Below, piece after piece: positions 1 to 5,600 of a DNA stretch of 7,799 bases (the first letter of the stretch is position 1; the number at the start of each line of letters is the position of its first letter). The notes under the pieces are model-generated. The model searched no databases. It had not been told where the DNA came from and was given only the letters and a program-made list of their open reading frames with translations. This stretch comes from Prevotella sp. GTDB lineage: Bacteria; Bacteroidota; Bacteroidia; Bacteroidales; Bacteroidaceae. The stretch is from positions 1 to 7,799 of the forward strand of contig JAFRZC010000093.1 in assembly GCA_017442765.1 (NCBI GenBank), in the 5' to 3' direction. The position numbers and the translations under genes were made by a program.

Positions 1-219
1 CACCTTGACCACGATGTCGTTCACATCGTCCTTGATGACGCAACGTCCCAGCTTTTGGCAGGCCAGACAGCCTTTGCAGAACTGGATGTTCTTGCCCACG
101 AGGGTGATTTTCTCCACCTCGTTGCCAGTGCACCTTGCGCCCTCGATGAATTGGTCAGCGAGCATGTCGCTGTTCGACCCAGCCCTGAGGCTGGTGGATA
201 TTACGATTACTTTTTTCAT
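1..219 (-). CDS. Isf-type NADPH-dependent FMN reductase / flavodoxin family protein (N-terminal 73 aa, cut by window edge)
   Basis: The frame opens with ATG at 219 and stays open to base 1, giving the first 73 residues. It starts with a flavodoxin-like beta strand and phosphate loop (KKVIVISTSLRAGSNSD, residues 2-18), which binds FMN phosphate in this family. Cysteines at 48, 51, 54 and 60 form C-x2-C-x2-C-x5-C, the compact motif of iron-sulfur flavoproteins (Isf) that holds a 4Fe-4S cluster. Expected role: cytoplasmic electron transfer or reduction of quinones, oxygen species or disulfides; the true substrate cannot be told. It is the last visible gene of the minus-strand operon, 26 bases after the MBL-fold gene, and is a paralogue of the flavoprotein at 1549-2064. 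The C-terminal half lies outside the window. Confidence 0.85.
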   Translation of the reverse strand, partial: MKKVIVISTSLRAGSNSDMLADQFIEGARCTGNEVEKITLVGKNIQFCKGCLACQKLGRCVIKDDVNDIVVKV

Positions 220-245
220 TGTTTTATATTGTTTCAGTAGTATGG

Positions 246-1022
246 TTAAATGTTCCTGTCTTGGGGGTCGTGGGCGCAGAAGATGCCGAGGAATTCTTCA
301 CGCTGGCTCTGACGGTTTATCCAATCAAGGCAGTGGCGCATGTTGTCGGCGTTGAAAAGCGGTCCAGGCAGCCGTCCTTGTTTCCACGAAGCCTCGTTGT
401 AGCCATTGTCGCCAACCAGAAGGGCCAAACCAGAGGCATCGGCCATGCGGTAGATGACGCTGCCAGCGGAGTGGGTGGGCGTGAGGTAGGCCGTCACGCT
501 ACCGTCGCCGAAGAGGTCTGCCGATTGTTCGAACGGAGCTTCGCTGTCGGCCTCGAAGTCGATGTATCGGTAGTCGTAGCCATTGGCCAACTTGCCGTAG
601 CGCAGTTTGCGCTTTTTTGCGAAGGCCACTTCCTCACGCGAGGTGTAGATGGGTACTCCGCCGATGTCGCGCAGCCCCGACACATGGTCGCAGTCGAGGT
701 GGGTCATCAGCACCGCGTCGATGTGCTCGCCTTGCAGTTGCGCCACAGCCTCCTCGCCGTCCGCCATCACGGGCTCGCTGGCGAACCAAAGACCAAAGCC
801 GAGGTGCCACATCGGGTTCTCCACCACCTTGCGGCTCCATCCAGCATCTATCAGCACCGAATGTCCATTGACCTTCACGTAGAAGCACTTCACCGGCACC
901 TTGATGCGTTTGCTCCTGCGTTGGAACAGCCCCGTGTAAGCCTTCTTCCATCGGTGGCTGCTGCGGTCGGGTACTCCGCTCGACACCAGCGTCCAACCTG
1001 TCTGTATGGTTCTAATCGTCAT
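246..1022 (-). CDS. MBL-fold metallo-hydrolase (AHL-lactonase-like)
   Basis: A 258-aa protein with the metallo-beta-lactamase fold. The metal-binding set is visible: THLDCDH at residues 107-113, H184 in TPTHSAGS, D205 in LLVGDNGY and H251 near the C-terminus. The usual HxHxDH motif reads HxDxDH here (H108, D110, D112, H113), so the second metal ligand is Asp, not His; some lactonase-like MBL subfamilies may share this. No signal peptide is seen, so it should be cytoplasmic. Layout and length match the N-acyl-homoserine-lactonase-like group, which opens lactones or other esters, but the family is too broad to name a substrate. The gene begins 9 bases after the CsaA-like gene and is co-transcribed with it. 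Confidence 0.88.
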   Translation of the reverse strand: MTIRTIQTGWTLVSSGVPDRSSHRWKKAYTGLFQRRSKRIKVPVKCFYVKVNGHSVLIDAGWSRKVVENPMWHLGFGLWFASEPVMADGEEAVAQLQGEHIDAVLMTHLDCDHVSGLRDIGGVPIYTSREEVAFAKKRKLRYGKLANGYDYRYIDFEADSEAPFEQSADLFGDGSVTAYLTPTHSAGSVIYRMADASGLALLVGDNGYNEASWKQGRLPGPLFNADNMRHCLDWINRQSQREEFLGIFCAHDPQDRNI

Positions 1023-1031
1023 TGCCTTGTT

Positions 1032-1364
1032 TCAAAACACCTTGTCGCCGTTTTTTACCGTCATCGTCGGCTGGAGCAGCACCACGCCGCCTTCGCTCTC
1101 GCTGCCGAGGATGCGGACTTCGCTCTTCACGCTTCCGATGTGCATCGGCTTGAGGTTGACGCAGAACACCGCCTGCCGTCCATGGAGCTGCTCGGGGGTG
1201 TAGAGGTCGGTGATTTGCGCCGACGAGGTCTTGGTGCCGAGTTCCTCGCCCAAATCCACCGTGAGCTTGTAGGCCGGATGGCGGGCTTTCTTGTTGATGT
1301 CCACCGCCACAATCGTGCCGATGCGCACATCCACCTTGTCAAAGTCTTCTACCGTTATTTCCAT
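1032..1364 (-). CDS. csaA: CsaA-like tRNA-binding-domain protein
   Basis: A 110-aa single-domain OB-fold protein that matches CsaA over its full length. Family signatures are F-x2-VDVRIGTI near the start, YKLTVDLGEELGTKTSSAQI in the middle, and VNLKPMHIGSVKSEVRILG near the end. CsaA is a dimeric cytoplasmic protein with the same fold as the C-terminal tRNA-binding region of MetRS; it has been linked to protein export as a chaperone, and it binds tRNA. I chose the ATG at 1364 because the family starts with M-E/x-ITVEDF. An in-frame ATG at 1382 would add six residues and overlap the upstream stop. The gene lies 7 bases downstream of the short lipoprotein gene. Confidence 0.88.
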   Translation of the reverse strand: MEITVEDFDKVDVRIGTIVAVDINKKARHPAYKLTVDLGEELGTKTSSAQITDLYTPEQLHGRQAVFCVNLKPMHIGSVKSEVRILGSESEGGVVLLQPTMTVKNGDKVF

Positions 1365-1371
1365 GATTGTT

Positions 1372-1545
1372 TCAGATGGCATCCACGGTGCCGCTGGAAA
1401 CCATCTCCTCGGCGAATTTAAGGGCGTTGCCGTCTGTGCCGGTGTACCTCAGATTGACTGTTATCGACATACTTTCTCCTTTTTTATCTCCGCCGCATCC
1501 TGCCAAAAGCAAAAGAACGGGTATTACCAAAGCGAATCGTTTCAT
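1372..1545 (-). CDS. Short lipoprotein with truncated ABM-like (quinol monooxygenase-like) N-terminus
   Basis: A 57-aa frame too short for most gene callers. Residues 1-17 are a signal peptide (MKRF, then a hydrophobic run) ending in the lipobox LAGC, with the lipidated Cys at 17, followed by GGDKKGES. From M26 on, MSITVNLRYTGTDGN and KFAEEMVSSGTVDAI look like the first third of a family of about 95-100-aa antibiotic-biosynthesis-monooxygenase (ABM) proteins that, as I recall them, continue 'RAEEGNLRY'. Here TGA follows Ile57 and the CsaA-like gene begins 7 bases later, so the C-terminal two thirds are missing, probably by deletion. A Shine-Dalgarno-like GGAGAA (1474-1479) precedes the internal ATG at 1470, so a cytoplasmic 32-aa product is also possible. 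It starts 3 bases after the flavoprotein gene. It may be a remnant rather than a working gene. Confidence 0.6.
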   Translation of the reverse strand: MKRFALVIPVLLLLAGCGGDKKGESMSITVNLRYTGTDGNALKFAEEMVSSGTVDAI

Positions 1546-1548
1546 GCA

Positions 1549-2064
1549 CTACACTTTCTCCACCAATGCCTGGATTTTTTTCAGCGTGGCATCGGTCTTC
1601 TGCTCGTCGATTTTTGCGCTGACATAGCCCATATTCTCCACGCTCCAGTAGTTGCAGATGTCGCACACTTCGGCGACTGCTCCATCATAGACTTTGGGCG
1701 AGTGGGATGACATCAGAAGCGCCATCTTCTTGACCTTGGCAGGCTTGTTCACGCAGTACATGCGCTGGATGGGAAGCTGTATCTGGGCGCAGAGCGTGAA
1801 GTAGTAGATGGGGGCGGCCAATACAAGTGCCTCCGCTTCCGCCATCAGCGGATAGAGTTCCTGCATGTCATCCTTCTGGATGCAGGCTCCATTTCCCTTG
1901 TTATGGCAGTACTCGCAAGCCAGACAGCCTGCAATCTTCTTCTTCGCAACGTCCACCAGCGTCACTTTGTGACCTGCTGCCTCGGCAGCTTTCTTATACT
2001 CTTCCGCCATCCATGCGGTGTTGCCGTTGGCTCTCGGCGAGCCTTGTAAAATCAAAATATTCAT
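1549..2064 (-). CDS. Isf-type flavodoxin family protein / NAD(P)H-dependent oxidoreductase
   Basis: A complete 171-aa flavodoxin-fold protein, about the family's usual length. It begins MNILILQGSPRANGNT, where G-S-P-R-x-N-G-N-T is the FMN phosphate-binding loop of NADPH-dependent FMN reductases. Cysteines at 47, 50, 53 and 61 form C-x2-C-x2-C-x7-C, the compact 4Fe-4S motif of iron-sulfur flavoproteins. The APIYYFTLCAQIQLPIQR segment (residues 84-101) is the conserved flavin-ring contact and dimer region. Expected activity is cytoplasmic electron transfer between a reductant and quinones, peroxide or other small acceptors. It starts 17 bases after the DUF362 gene and is followed 3 bases later by the ABM-like remnant. 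Quinone reductase plus quinol monooxygenase is a known pairing, so the adjacency may be meaningful. Confidence 0.9.
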   Translation of the reverse strand: MNILILQGSPRANGNTAWMAEEYKKAAEAAGHKVTLVDVAKKKIAGCLACEYCHNKGNGACIQKDDMQELYPLMAEAEALVLAAPIYYFTLCAQIQLPIQRMYCVNKPAKVKKMALLMSSHSPKVYDGAVAEVCDICNYWSVENMGYVSAKIDEQKTDATLKKIQALVEKV

Positions 2065-2081
2065 AAGGATATAGTTTTTTT

Positions 2082-3104
2082 TTATTTATCGATACTTACC
2101 AATGTGTATTTGCGGGTTCCGAGGCCAATCTTCTCAGCCCACTCGATGGTGTGGATTCCGTGCTGTTTGTCAATGCGGCTGAGGAGGTCGGTGGGGTCGT
2201 TGGTGGCCGTCACCTGCTGGTTGTTGATTATGTCGATGCAGGCTTGGTCGAGAGCCACGGGGTCGGTGGAGGCGAGGATGCCGTAGTCCTCAAGCTTCAC
2301 TGGTGCGGGGTGGTCGACGCAGTCGCAGTCGATGCTCATGTTGTTCATCACGCTGATGTAGATGATGCCCTTCTTGGCGCGGAAATAGTCGGTAACGGCT
2401 TGTGCGGCGGCGGCCATAGATTCGAGGAAGCCGTCCTGGTCGCCGATATATTCTGGAGTCCAGAGTTTCGCCATATCGAGCACTTCCATCTTGCCCGAGG
2501 AATGGATGTAGGCTTTCCCGTTGGCGCTGCCACAGCCGATGCTGAGGTTCTTCAACGCTCCGCCGTAACCGCCCATCGGGTGTCCCTTGAAGTGGTTGAG
2601 GGCAATCATAAAGTCATAGTTGGCCATGTGGCTGCCCACAATGTCGTACTTGAGGTGGGTGGTGTCCTGCACGGGGATGCGCATCTCGCCTTCCTCGTCC
2701 ATGATGTCAACCTTGAACAGCGGAGTGAATCCGTGCCGCTCGATGACCTTCCAGTGGTTGGCAGAGTTGTTGCGGTCGTCCTGCTCGTTGCCAGGGCCGC
2801 TGCTGTAGGCGGTATTGCACTCCACAATGGTGCCGTTCACTTTCTCCACCAGCAGCTTGATAAGTTCGGGCTTCAGGTAGTTGGGATTGCTGCCCTCGCC
2901 GGTGCTCATCTTGACGGCCACACGCCCTTCGGCTTCCACCCCCAACGCCTTGTAGATGGCCACAAGCCCTTCGGGACTGATGTCCTTGGTCAGATAAACG
3001 ACGGCCTCCTCTTCGGCGGGTTGCGCCTCGGCGGTCTGATTGTTGTTCTTGCAGCCGACCAGCATCAGGGCGGCAGCGAATGCGAATAATGCTAACTTCT
3101 TCAT
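2082..3104 (-). CDS. DUF362 domain lipoprotein
   Basis: A 340-aa protein. Residues 1-17 are a signal peptide with lipobox LVGC (lipidated Cys18), followed by a hydrophilic linker rich in N, E, A and P to about residue 34, so it should be membrane-anchored outside the cytoplasm. The remainder is a DUF362 domain. Diagnostic stretches are HFKGHPMGGYGGALKNLSIG with the following Cys191 (171-191) and DYGILASTDPVALDQACID (273-291). C260 and C262 (CDC) and several His residues could bind metal or FeS. Some DUF362 proteins carry a C-terminal ferredoxin domain; none is present here. The family's reaction is not established. Its start overlaps the stop of the upstream acetyltransferase gene by 4 bases (ATGA), which suggests translational coupling. 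Confidence 0.9.
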   Translation of the reverse strand: MKKLALFAFAAALMLVGCKNNNQTAEAQPAEEEAVVYLTKDISPEGLVAIYKALGVEAEGRVAVKMSTGEGSNPNYLKPELIKLLVEKVNGTIVECNTAYSSGPGNEQDDRNNSANHWKVIERHGFTPLFKVDIMDEEGEMRIPVQDTTHLKYDIVGSHMANYDFMIALNHFKGHPMGGYGGALKNLSIGCGSANGKAYIHSSGKMEVLDMAKLWTPEYIGDQDGFLESMAAAAQAVTDYFRAKKGIIYISVMNNMSIDCDCVDHPAPVKLEDYGILASTDPVALDQACIDIINNQQVTATNDPTDLLSRIDKQHGIHTIEWAEKIGLGTRKYTLVSIDK

Positions 3105-3649
3105 ATTGTTTCTTTTTTAATTTGTCTGATTACTTTTGCAGGCACTCCGCCCACGATGGTGTTTGCCGGAACATCCCTATTCACCACGGCTCCCGCCGCT
3201 ACTATGGCGTTCTCACCCACGGTGACACCGGCCAGAATGGTGGCGTTGGCTCCTATCCATGCGTTGCGACCGATAATGACGGGCTTGGTCAGCAGGGAGT
3301 GGCGCGTTTCGGGATTTTCGGGGTGGTACTCGGTGGACAGCACGCAGTGCGGCGCGATGAAGGCGCCCTCCTCGATGGTGATGCCACCGAGGGCGAGGAA
3401 GGTGCAGCCGAAGTTCACGAAGCTGCCCTTGCCGAAGGTGGTCTTGTTGCCGTAGTTGATGTTGAACGGCGGAAACACCCGCACCGTCTCGTCAATCTCC
3501 GAGCCGGTAATCTGCCGCAGATACCCGCGCACCTCGGCCTCGGTGTGGTAGCCCGTGTTCATCTCCGCCACCAGTTTCATGCACCGCTGCACGTCGGCAT
3601 AGAGCTCGTCGCTTCCTACATAATCCTTGCCTGTGGGCTTATCACTCAT
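3101..3649 (-). CDS. Sugar O-acetyltransferase-like protein (left-handed beta-helix, MAT/GAT type), copy 2
   Basis: A 182-aa acyltransferase of the maltose/galactoside acetyltransferase group. The N-terminal helical part (1-55) is followed by hexapeptide repeats (about 57-170): ITIEEGAFIAPHC, VIIGRNAWIGANATILAGV, VGENAIVAAGAVV and VGGVPAKVI, the usual ending. H109 in STEYHP corresponds to the catalytic His in the family's THP motif; the Asp after HP is replaced by Glu. Acetyl-CoA is the expected donor; the acceptor is unknown. It should be a cytoplasmic trimer. It overlaps its upstream paralogue by 8 bases and the DUF362 gene by 4. It is more distantly related to copy 1 in the N-terminal half but near-colinear in the C-terminal 60 residues, so the pair arose by tandem duplication or recruitment. 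Confidence 0.88.
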   Translation of the reverse strand: MSDKPTGKDYVGSDELYADVQRCMKLVAEMNTGYHTEAEVRGYLRQITGSEIDETVRVFPPFNINYGNKTTFGKGSFVNFGCTFLALGGITIEEGAFIAPHCVLSTEYHPENPETRHSLLTKPVIIGRNAWIGANATILAGVTVGENAIVAAGAVVNRDVPANTIVGGVPAKVIRQIKKETI

Positions 3650-4196
3650 CTTTTTCTTTATTTATAGTTTTCACCACTTTAGCCGGAGAACCCACGGCGA
3701 TACAGTTGTCGGGGATGTCCTTTGTTACCACGCTGCCCGCTCCAACCACGGAGTTTTCTCCCACGGTTACTCCAGGGAGTATGGTGGCTCCCGCACCTAT
3801 CCAGCAGTTGCGTTTCAGATGCACGGGCTTGCAAGTGATAATCATGTGTTCCTCAAGGTCGTGGTTATTGCTGATGAGCTGCGCGTTGGCGGCGATGAGG
3901 GCGTTGTCGTCGATGGTGATTCCGCCGGCGGACATCATCAGGCAGTTGTTCATAATCACCACATTTTTGCCGATGGTGACGTTCTTGGAGCGCACCACGG
4001 TGAGGCCTGGCATCACGCGGCTTCCCTCACCGAGGCGGTCTCCGAAAAGCTCGCCGAGTATGGCGTTATACTCATCGGTGTAAGGCATCGTGTGGTTGAG
4101 TTTGAAACACAACTGTGCGTCGCGCACCGACATCTCTATCTCCTGCGGAGTCTGTGTCCGCATGTCTATTCTAATTTCTTCCATGATTTTTTCCAT
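3642..4196 (-). CDS. Sugar O-acetyltransferase-like protein (left-handed beta-helix, MAT/GAT type), copy 1
   Basis: A 184-aa hexapeptide-repeat acetyltransferase. Residues 1-55 are helical, with CFKLNHTMPYTDEYNAILGE being typical of this group's start. The beta-helix follows: VTIGKNVVIMNNC, ITIDDNALIAANAQLIS, CWIGAGATILPGVTVGEN, SVVGAGSVVTKDIPDN and GSPAKVVK. The catalytic His is H112 in NNHD. It is a putative acetyl-CoA-dependent O-acetyltransferase with an unknown acceptor. Two in-frame starts exist, ATG 4196 and ATG 4184. The first gives a 25-base gap to the Nudix gene; neither has a clear ribosome site, so the N-terminus is uncertain by four residues. It is a tandem paralogue of the next gene. 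Confidence 0.88.
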   Translation of the reverse strand: MEKIMEEIRIDMRTQTPQEIEMSVRDAQLCFKLNHTMPYTDEYNAILGELFGDRLGEGSRVMPGLTVVRSKNVTIGKNVVIMNNCLMMSAGGITIDDNALIAANAQLISNNHDLEEHMIITCKPVHLKRNCWIGAGATILPGVTVGENSVVGAGSVVTKDIPDNCIAVGSPAKVVKTINKEKDE

Positions 4197-4221
4197 TAAG
4201 TGCTATTCTCTTCATAATCAT

Positions 4222-4728
4222 CTATTCATCAAGATATGCGTTCAGAAACCTCTCCGCGAGGCTGTTGGGTCTGATATTCTTTCTTGCCTCCTCCGGCGTG
4301 AACCACTCATAGGAGTCTATCTCCCCATTTGGCGACATTTCGCTGTCATCCGTCACGAAGGCCGTGAAGTTGCACATCAGCGTGTTTGACGGCTCGAAGA
4401 AGCTGGTGCGGTTGAACTTGATTCGGCTGACGGTCATGCCCGTCTCCTCCTTTATCTCGCGTCCCACGGCGTGCTCCAGTTCCTCGCCACGGTTGACATA
4501 GCCTGCCACGAGGATGAAGTTGGGTCTTCCGTACTGTTCTATCAGCAGAATCTGGCCGTTCTCCTCGTTGATGACTATCATGCTCACGGCCACGTTGTAC
4601 ATGGGGAAGCGGTACTGCTCACACTTGGGGCAGTAGGGGACGATACCCTCGCCCTCAAGCTCCTTTTCTATGAGCGGTGTTCCGCAGTCGTGGCAATGTG
4701 TCTGTATCATCCGGTTTTCAATTGGCAT
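4222..4728 (-). CDS. Zinc-ribbon Nudix hydrolase (NADH-pyrophosphatase-like)
   Basis: A 168-aa protein. C12-x2-C15 and C33-x2-C36 form an N-terminal zinc ribbon, followed by a Nudix domain. The Nudix box is perfect: G76-x5-E82-x7-R90-E91-x2-E94-E95-x-G97-M, with the metal-binding glutamates all present. Enzymes of this layout cleave nucleoside diphosphates linked to another group, and NudC acts on NADH and NAD-capped RNA. NudC's hallmark SQPWPFPxSLM after the box is only partly kept (SFFEPSNTLM, 109-118), and NudC's large N-terminal domain is missing. NAD(H) or a related dinucleotide is therefore a reasonable but unproven substrate. The gene overlaps the 4Fe-4S protein gene by 11 bases. Confidence 0.9.
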   Translation of the reverse strand: MPIENRMIQTHCHDCGTPLIEKELEGEGIVPYCPKCEQYRFPMYNVAVSMIVINEENGQILLIEQYGRPNFILVAGYVNRGEELEHAVGREIKEETGMTVSRIKFNRTSFFEPSNTLMCNFTAFVTDDSEMSPNGEIDSYEWFTPEEARKNIRPNSLAERFLNAYLDE

Positions 4729-4963
4729 TTTTCAACTCATACTGCAAAGCCTTCGACGGGCAGCGGTCGATGATGGCGGCGATCTCCTCGGCGGAAGCCT
4801 GCGAGAGGTCTATCCACGGGCGGCGACCCACCTCGAACACCTTCCCGTTTCCACGCACGCACATGCCCGCATGGGTGCAGGCTCTGGGATTCCAGAACAC
4901 CTTGATATGTTCGTTCTCAAAAGTCTTGAAAGTCACTTTCTTGTTATCGTCTTTCTCTGTCAT
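4718..4963 (-). CDS. YjdI-type 4Fe-4S mono-cluster protein (Fer4_19)
   Basis: An 81-aa protein, first gene of the operon. It has the divergent mono-cluster ferredoxin signature ACTHAGMCVRGNGKVF, then RRPWI, and DRCPSKAL near the C-terminus. The three cysteines (C29, C35, C68 from the chosen start) and a conserved His match E. coli YjdI and its relatives. It probably carries electrons or senses redox state in the cytoplasm; the partner is unknown, but the flavoproteins of the same operon are obvious candidates. I chose ATG 4963 because a good GGAGAA lies 6 bases upstream. An in-frame ATG at 4984 would add seven residues (MKIGEQT), lacks such a site and would swallow the ribosome site. Confidence 0.9.
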   Translation of the reverse strand: MTEKDDNKKVTFKTFENEHIKVFWNPRACTHAGMCVRGNGKVFEVGRRPWIDLSQASAEEIAAIIDRCPSKALQYELKNAN

Positions 4964-4969
4964 GGTCTG

Positions 4970-4975
4970 TTCTCC
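4970..4975 (-). promoter_or_regulatory. Shine-Dalgarno site deciding the start of the YjdI-like gene
   Basis: On the minus strand GGAGAA lies 6 bases before ATG 4963. Strong Shine-Dalgarno sites are uncommon in this window, so it argues for the 4963 start over 4984. Confidence 0.6.
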
Positions 4976-5025
4976 TATTTTCAACTAAAGTTTGACAAGT
5001 GATTTTATAAAAAAAATGGCATGAC

Positions 5026-5046
5026 AATTAGTGTAATCGACTAATT
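5026..5046. repeat. 7-bp inverted repeat in operon leader
   Basis: AATTAGT (5026-5032) and ACTAATT (5040-5046) are perfect inverted arms with a 7-base spacer. A second overlapping arm pair is ACTAA/TTAGT (5040-5044 and 5048-5052). It lies between the proposed promoter (5101-5108, minus) and the first gene, so it could be an operator or a leader hairpin. The region is very AT-rich, so chance is possible. Confidence 0.35.
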
Positions 5047-5061
5047 TTTAGTATTTTTATA

Positions 5062-5408
5062 GTGTCAAAAAACAAAAAAAAACACAGCCATGCCACACTG
5101 CAAAAATACGAACTTTTTTTCAGAAATTGATGTTTTTTTCCAAAACAGTGACGATTCCGCAATACGAGCCATGTCAAACGCACTGAAAGCCATAAAAATG
5201 ACAGACAAGAGACTCGGTCTTGAGACGTTCCACAACGCGAGTGTGAGTTCATCCGAAAAGCTGAAAGGTCTTGTCCTTTTGCCGTTTCTCGGATGCAGGG
5301 ACATATCCCACCTGCCTTTTTCGGGCATGCCGGAATCCTTTGGGTACAACATGTTTTACCGCATGATGCGTCTTGACACAAAAACAACTATTTGCGTCAT
5401 TTTGACAC
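5062..5408. mobile_element. Possible MITE-like IS remnant (347 bp) with terminal inverted repeats
   Basis: GTGTCAAAA (5062-5070) and TTTTGACAC (5400-5408) are a perfect 9-bp inverted repeat. ATA lies directly outside on both sides (5059-5061 and 5409-5411), which could be a 3-bp target duplication. Between them sits a reading frame from ATG 5090 whose first ~95 residues resemble the N-terminus of DDE transposases and then lose that resemblance close to the right repeat. This layout fits an element whose transposase was internally deleted. The base composition (about two-thirds A+T) raises the odds of a chance repeat, so the call is tentative. Confidence 0.35.
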
Positions 5409-5527
5409 ATAAAAAAAACGCAGCCAGTTTTTGTCTTAAAATATTTTTTTCACCCGATTTTCTTGGATTGCACCCAAAAAACAAGTTATTCGGAGTGTTT
5501 TTTTCATTGTACATCTGTGTATCATAA
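5090..5527 (+). pseudogene. Truncated transposase-like reading frame (DDE/IS4-type N-terminus)
   Basis: The frame runs from ATG 5090 for 145 codons. Residues about 28-93 (AMSNALKAIKMTDKRLG, then KLKGLVLLPFLGCRDISHLP, then SFGYNMFYRMMRL) follow the pattern common at the start of Bacteroidetes IS4-type transposases: a short helical lead, a hydrophobic 'LVLLPFLG-x-RDI' helix, and an 'NMFYRMM' segment just before the first catalytic region. After residue 94 the frame reads low-complexity, Lys/Phe-rich sequence unlike any transposase, and no DDE residues follow. I see no full IS in the gap. The family is recognised by pattern only, with no similarity search, so a spurious frame is possible. Confidence 0.4.
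5101..5108 (-). promoter_or_regulatory. Likely -7 box of the ten-gene minus-strand operon
   Basis: On the minus strand this reads TATTTTTG, a perfect match to the Bacteroidetes -7 consensus TAnnTTTG. Transcription would start near 5095, leaving a leader of about 130 nt before ATG 4963. No TTTG is found at the ideal 19-21 base spacing; the nearest is TTTC at 5126-5123, so the -33 box is weak. It is the only clear -7 match I found upstream of the operon. Confidence 0.5.
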
Positions 5528-5538
5528 TGTATCACGAT
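5519..5538. repeat. 10-bp-period direct repeat (GTATCA)
   Basis: GTATCATAAT is followed directly by GTATCACGAT: two GTATCA cores spaced 10 bases apart, that is one helical turn. It lies about 55 bases upstream of the -7 box at 5593. This is the spacing of an activator site, but no regulator is encoded nearby. Confidence 0.3.
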
Positions 5539-5592
5539 TACGCTCTTGCTTGATTGCCAACGGTTTTTCCTTTTCTCGGAATAAAAACACCA

Positions 5593-5600
5593 TATCTTTG
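5593..5600 (+). promoter_or_regulatory. Likely -7 box of the DUF6266 gene
   Basis: TATCTTTG matches the Bacteroidetes -7 consensus TAnnTTTG exactly. The -33 region around 5564-5575 is T-rich but has no exact TTTG. Transcription would start near 5607, leaving a leader of about 225 nt before ATG 5831. Confidence 0.55.

Noticed and set aside
219..1421. 400-aa plus-strand open frame opposite the MBL and CsaA-like genes
   Set aside because: It is the complement of well-supported genes, with His/Val/Ala-rich content and no family features; a GC-rich shadow frame.
2151..3089. 312-aa plus-strand open frame opposite the DUF362 gene
   Set aside because: Fully covered by a recognisable lipoprotein on the other strand; the composition is typical of an antisense shadow.
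3627..4199. 190-aa plus-strand frame opposite the acetyltransferase gene
   Set aside because: Shadow of a clear hexapeptide-repeat protein.
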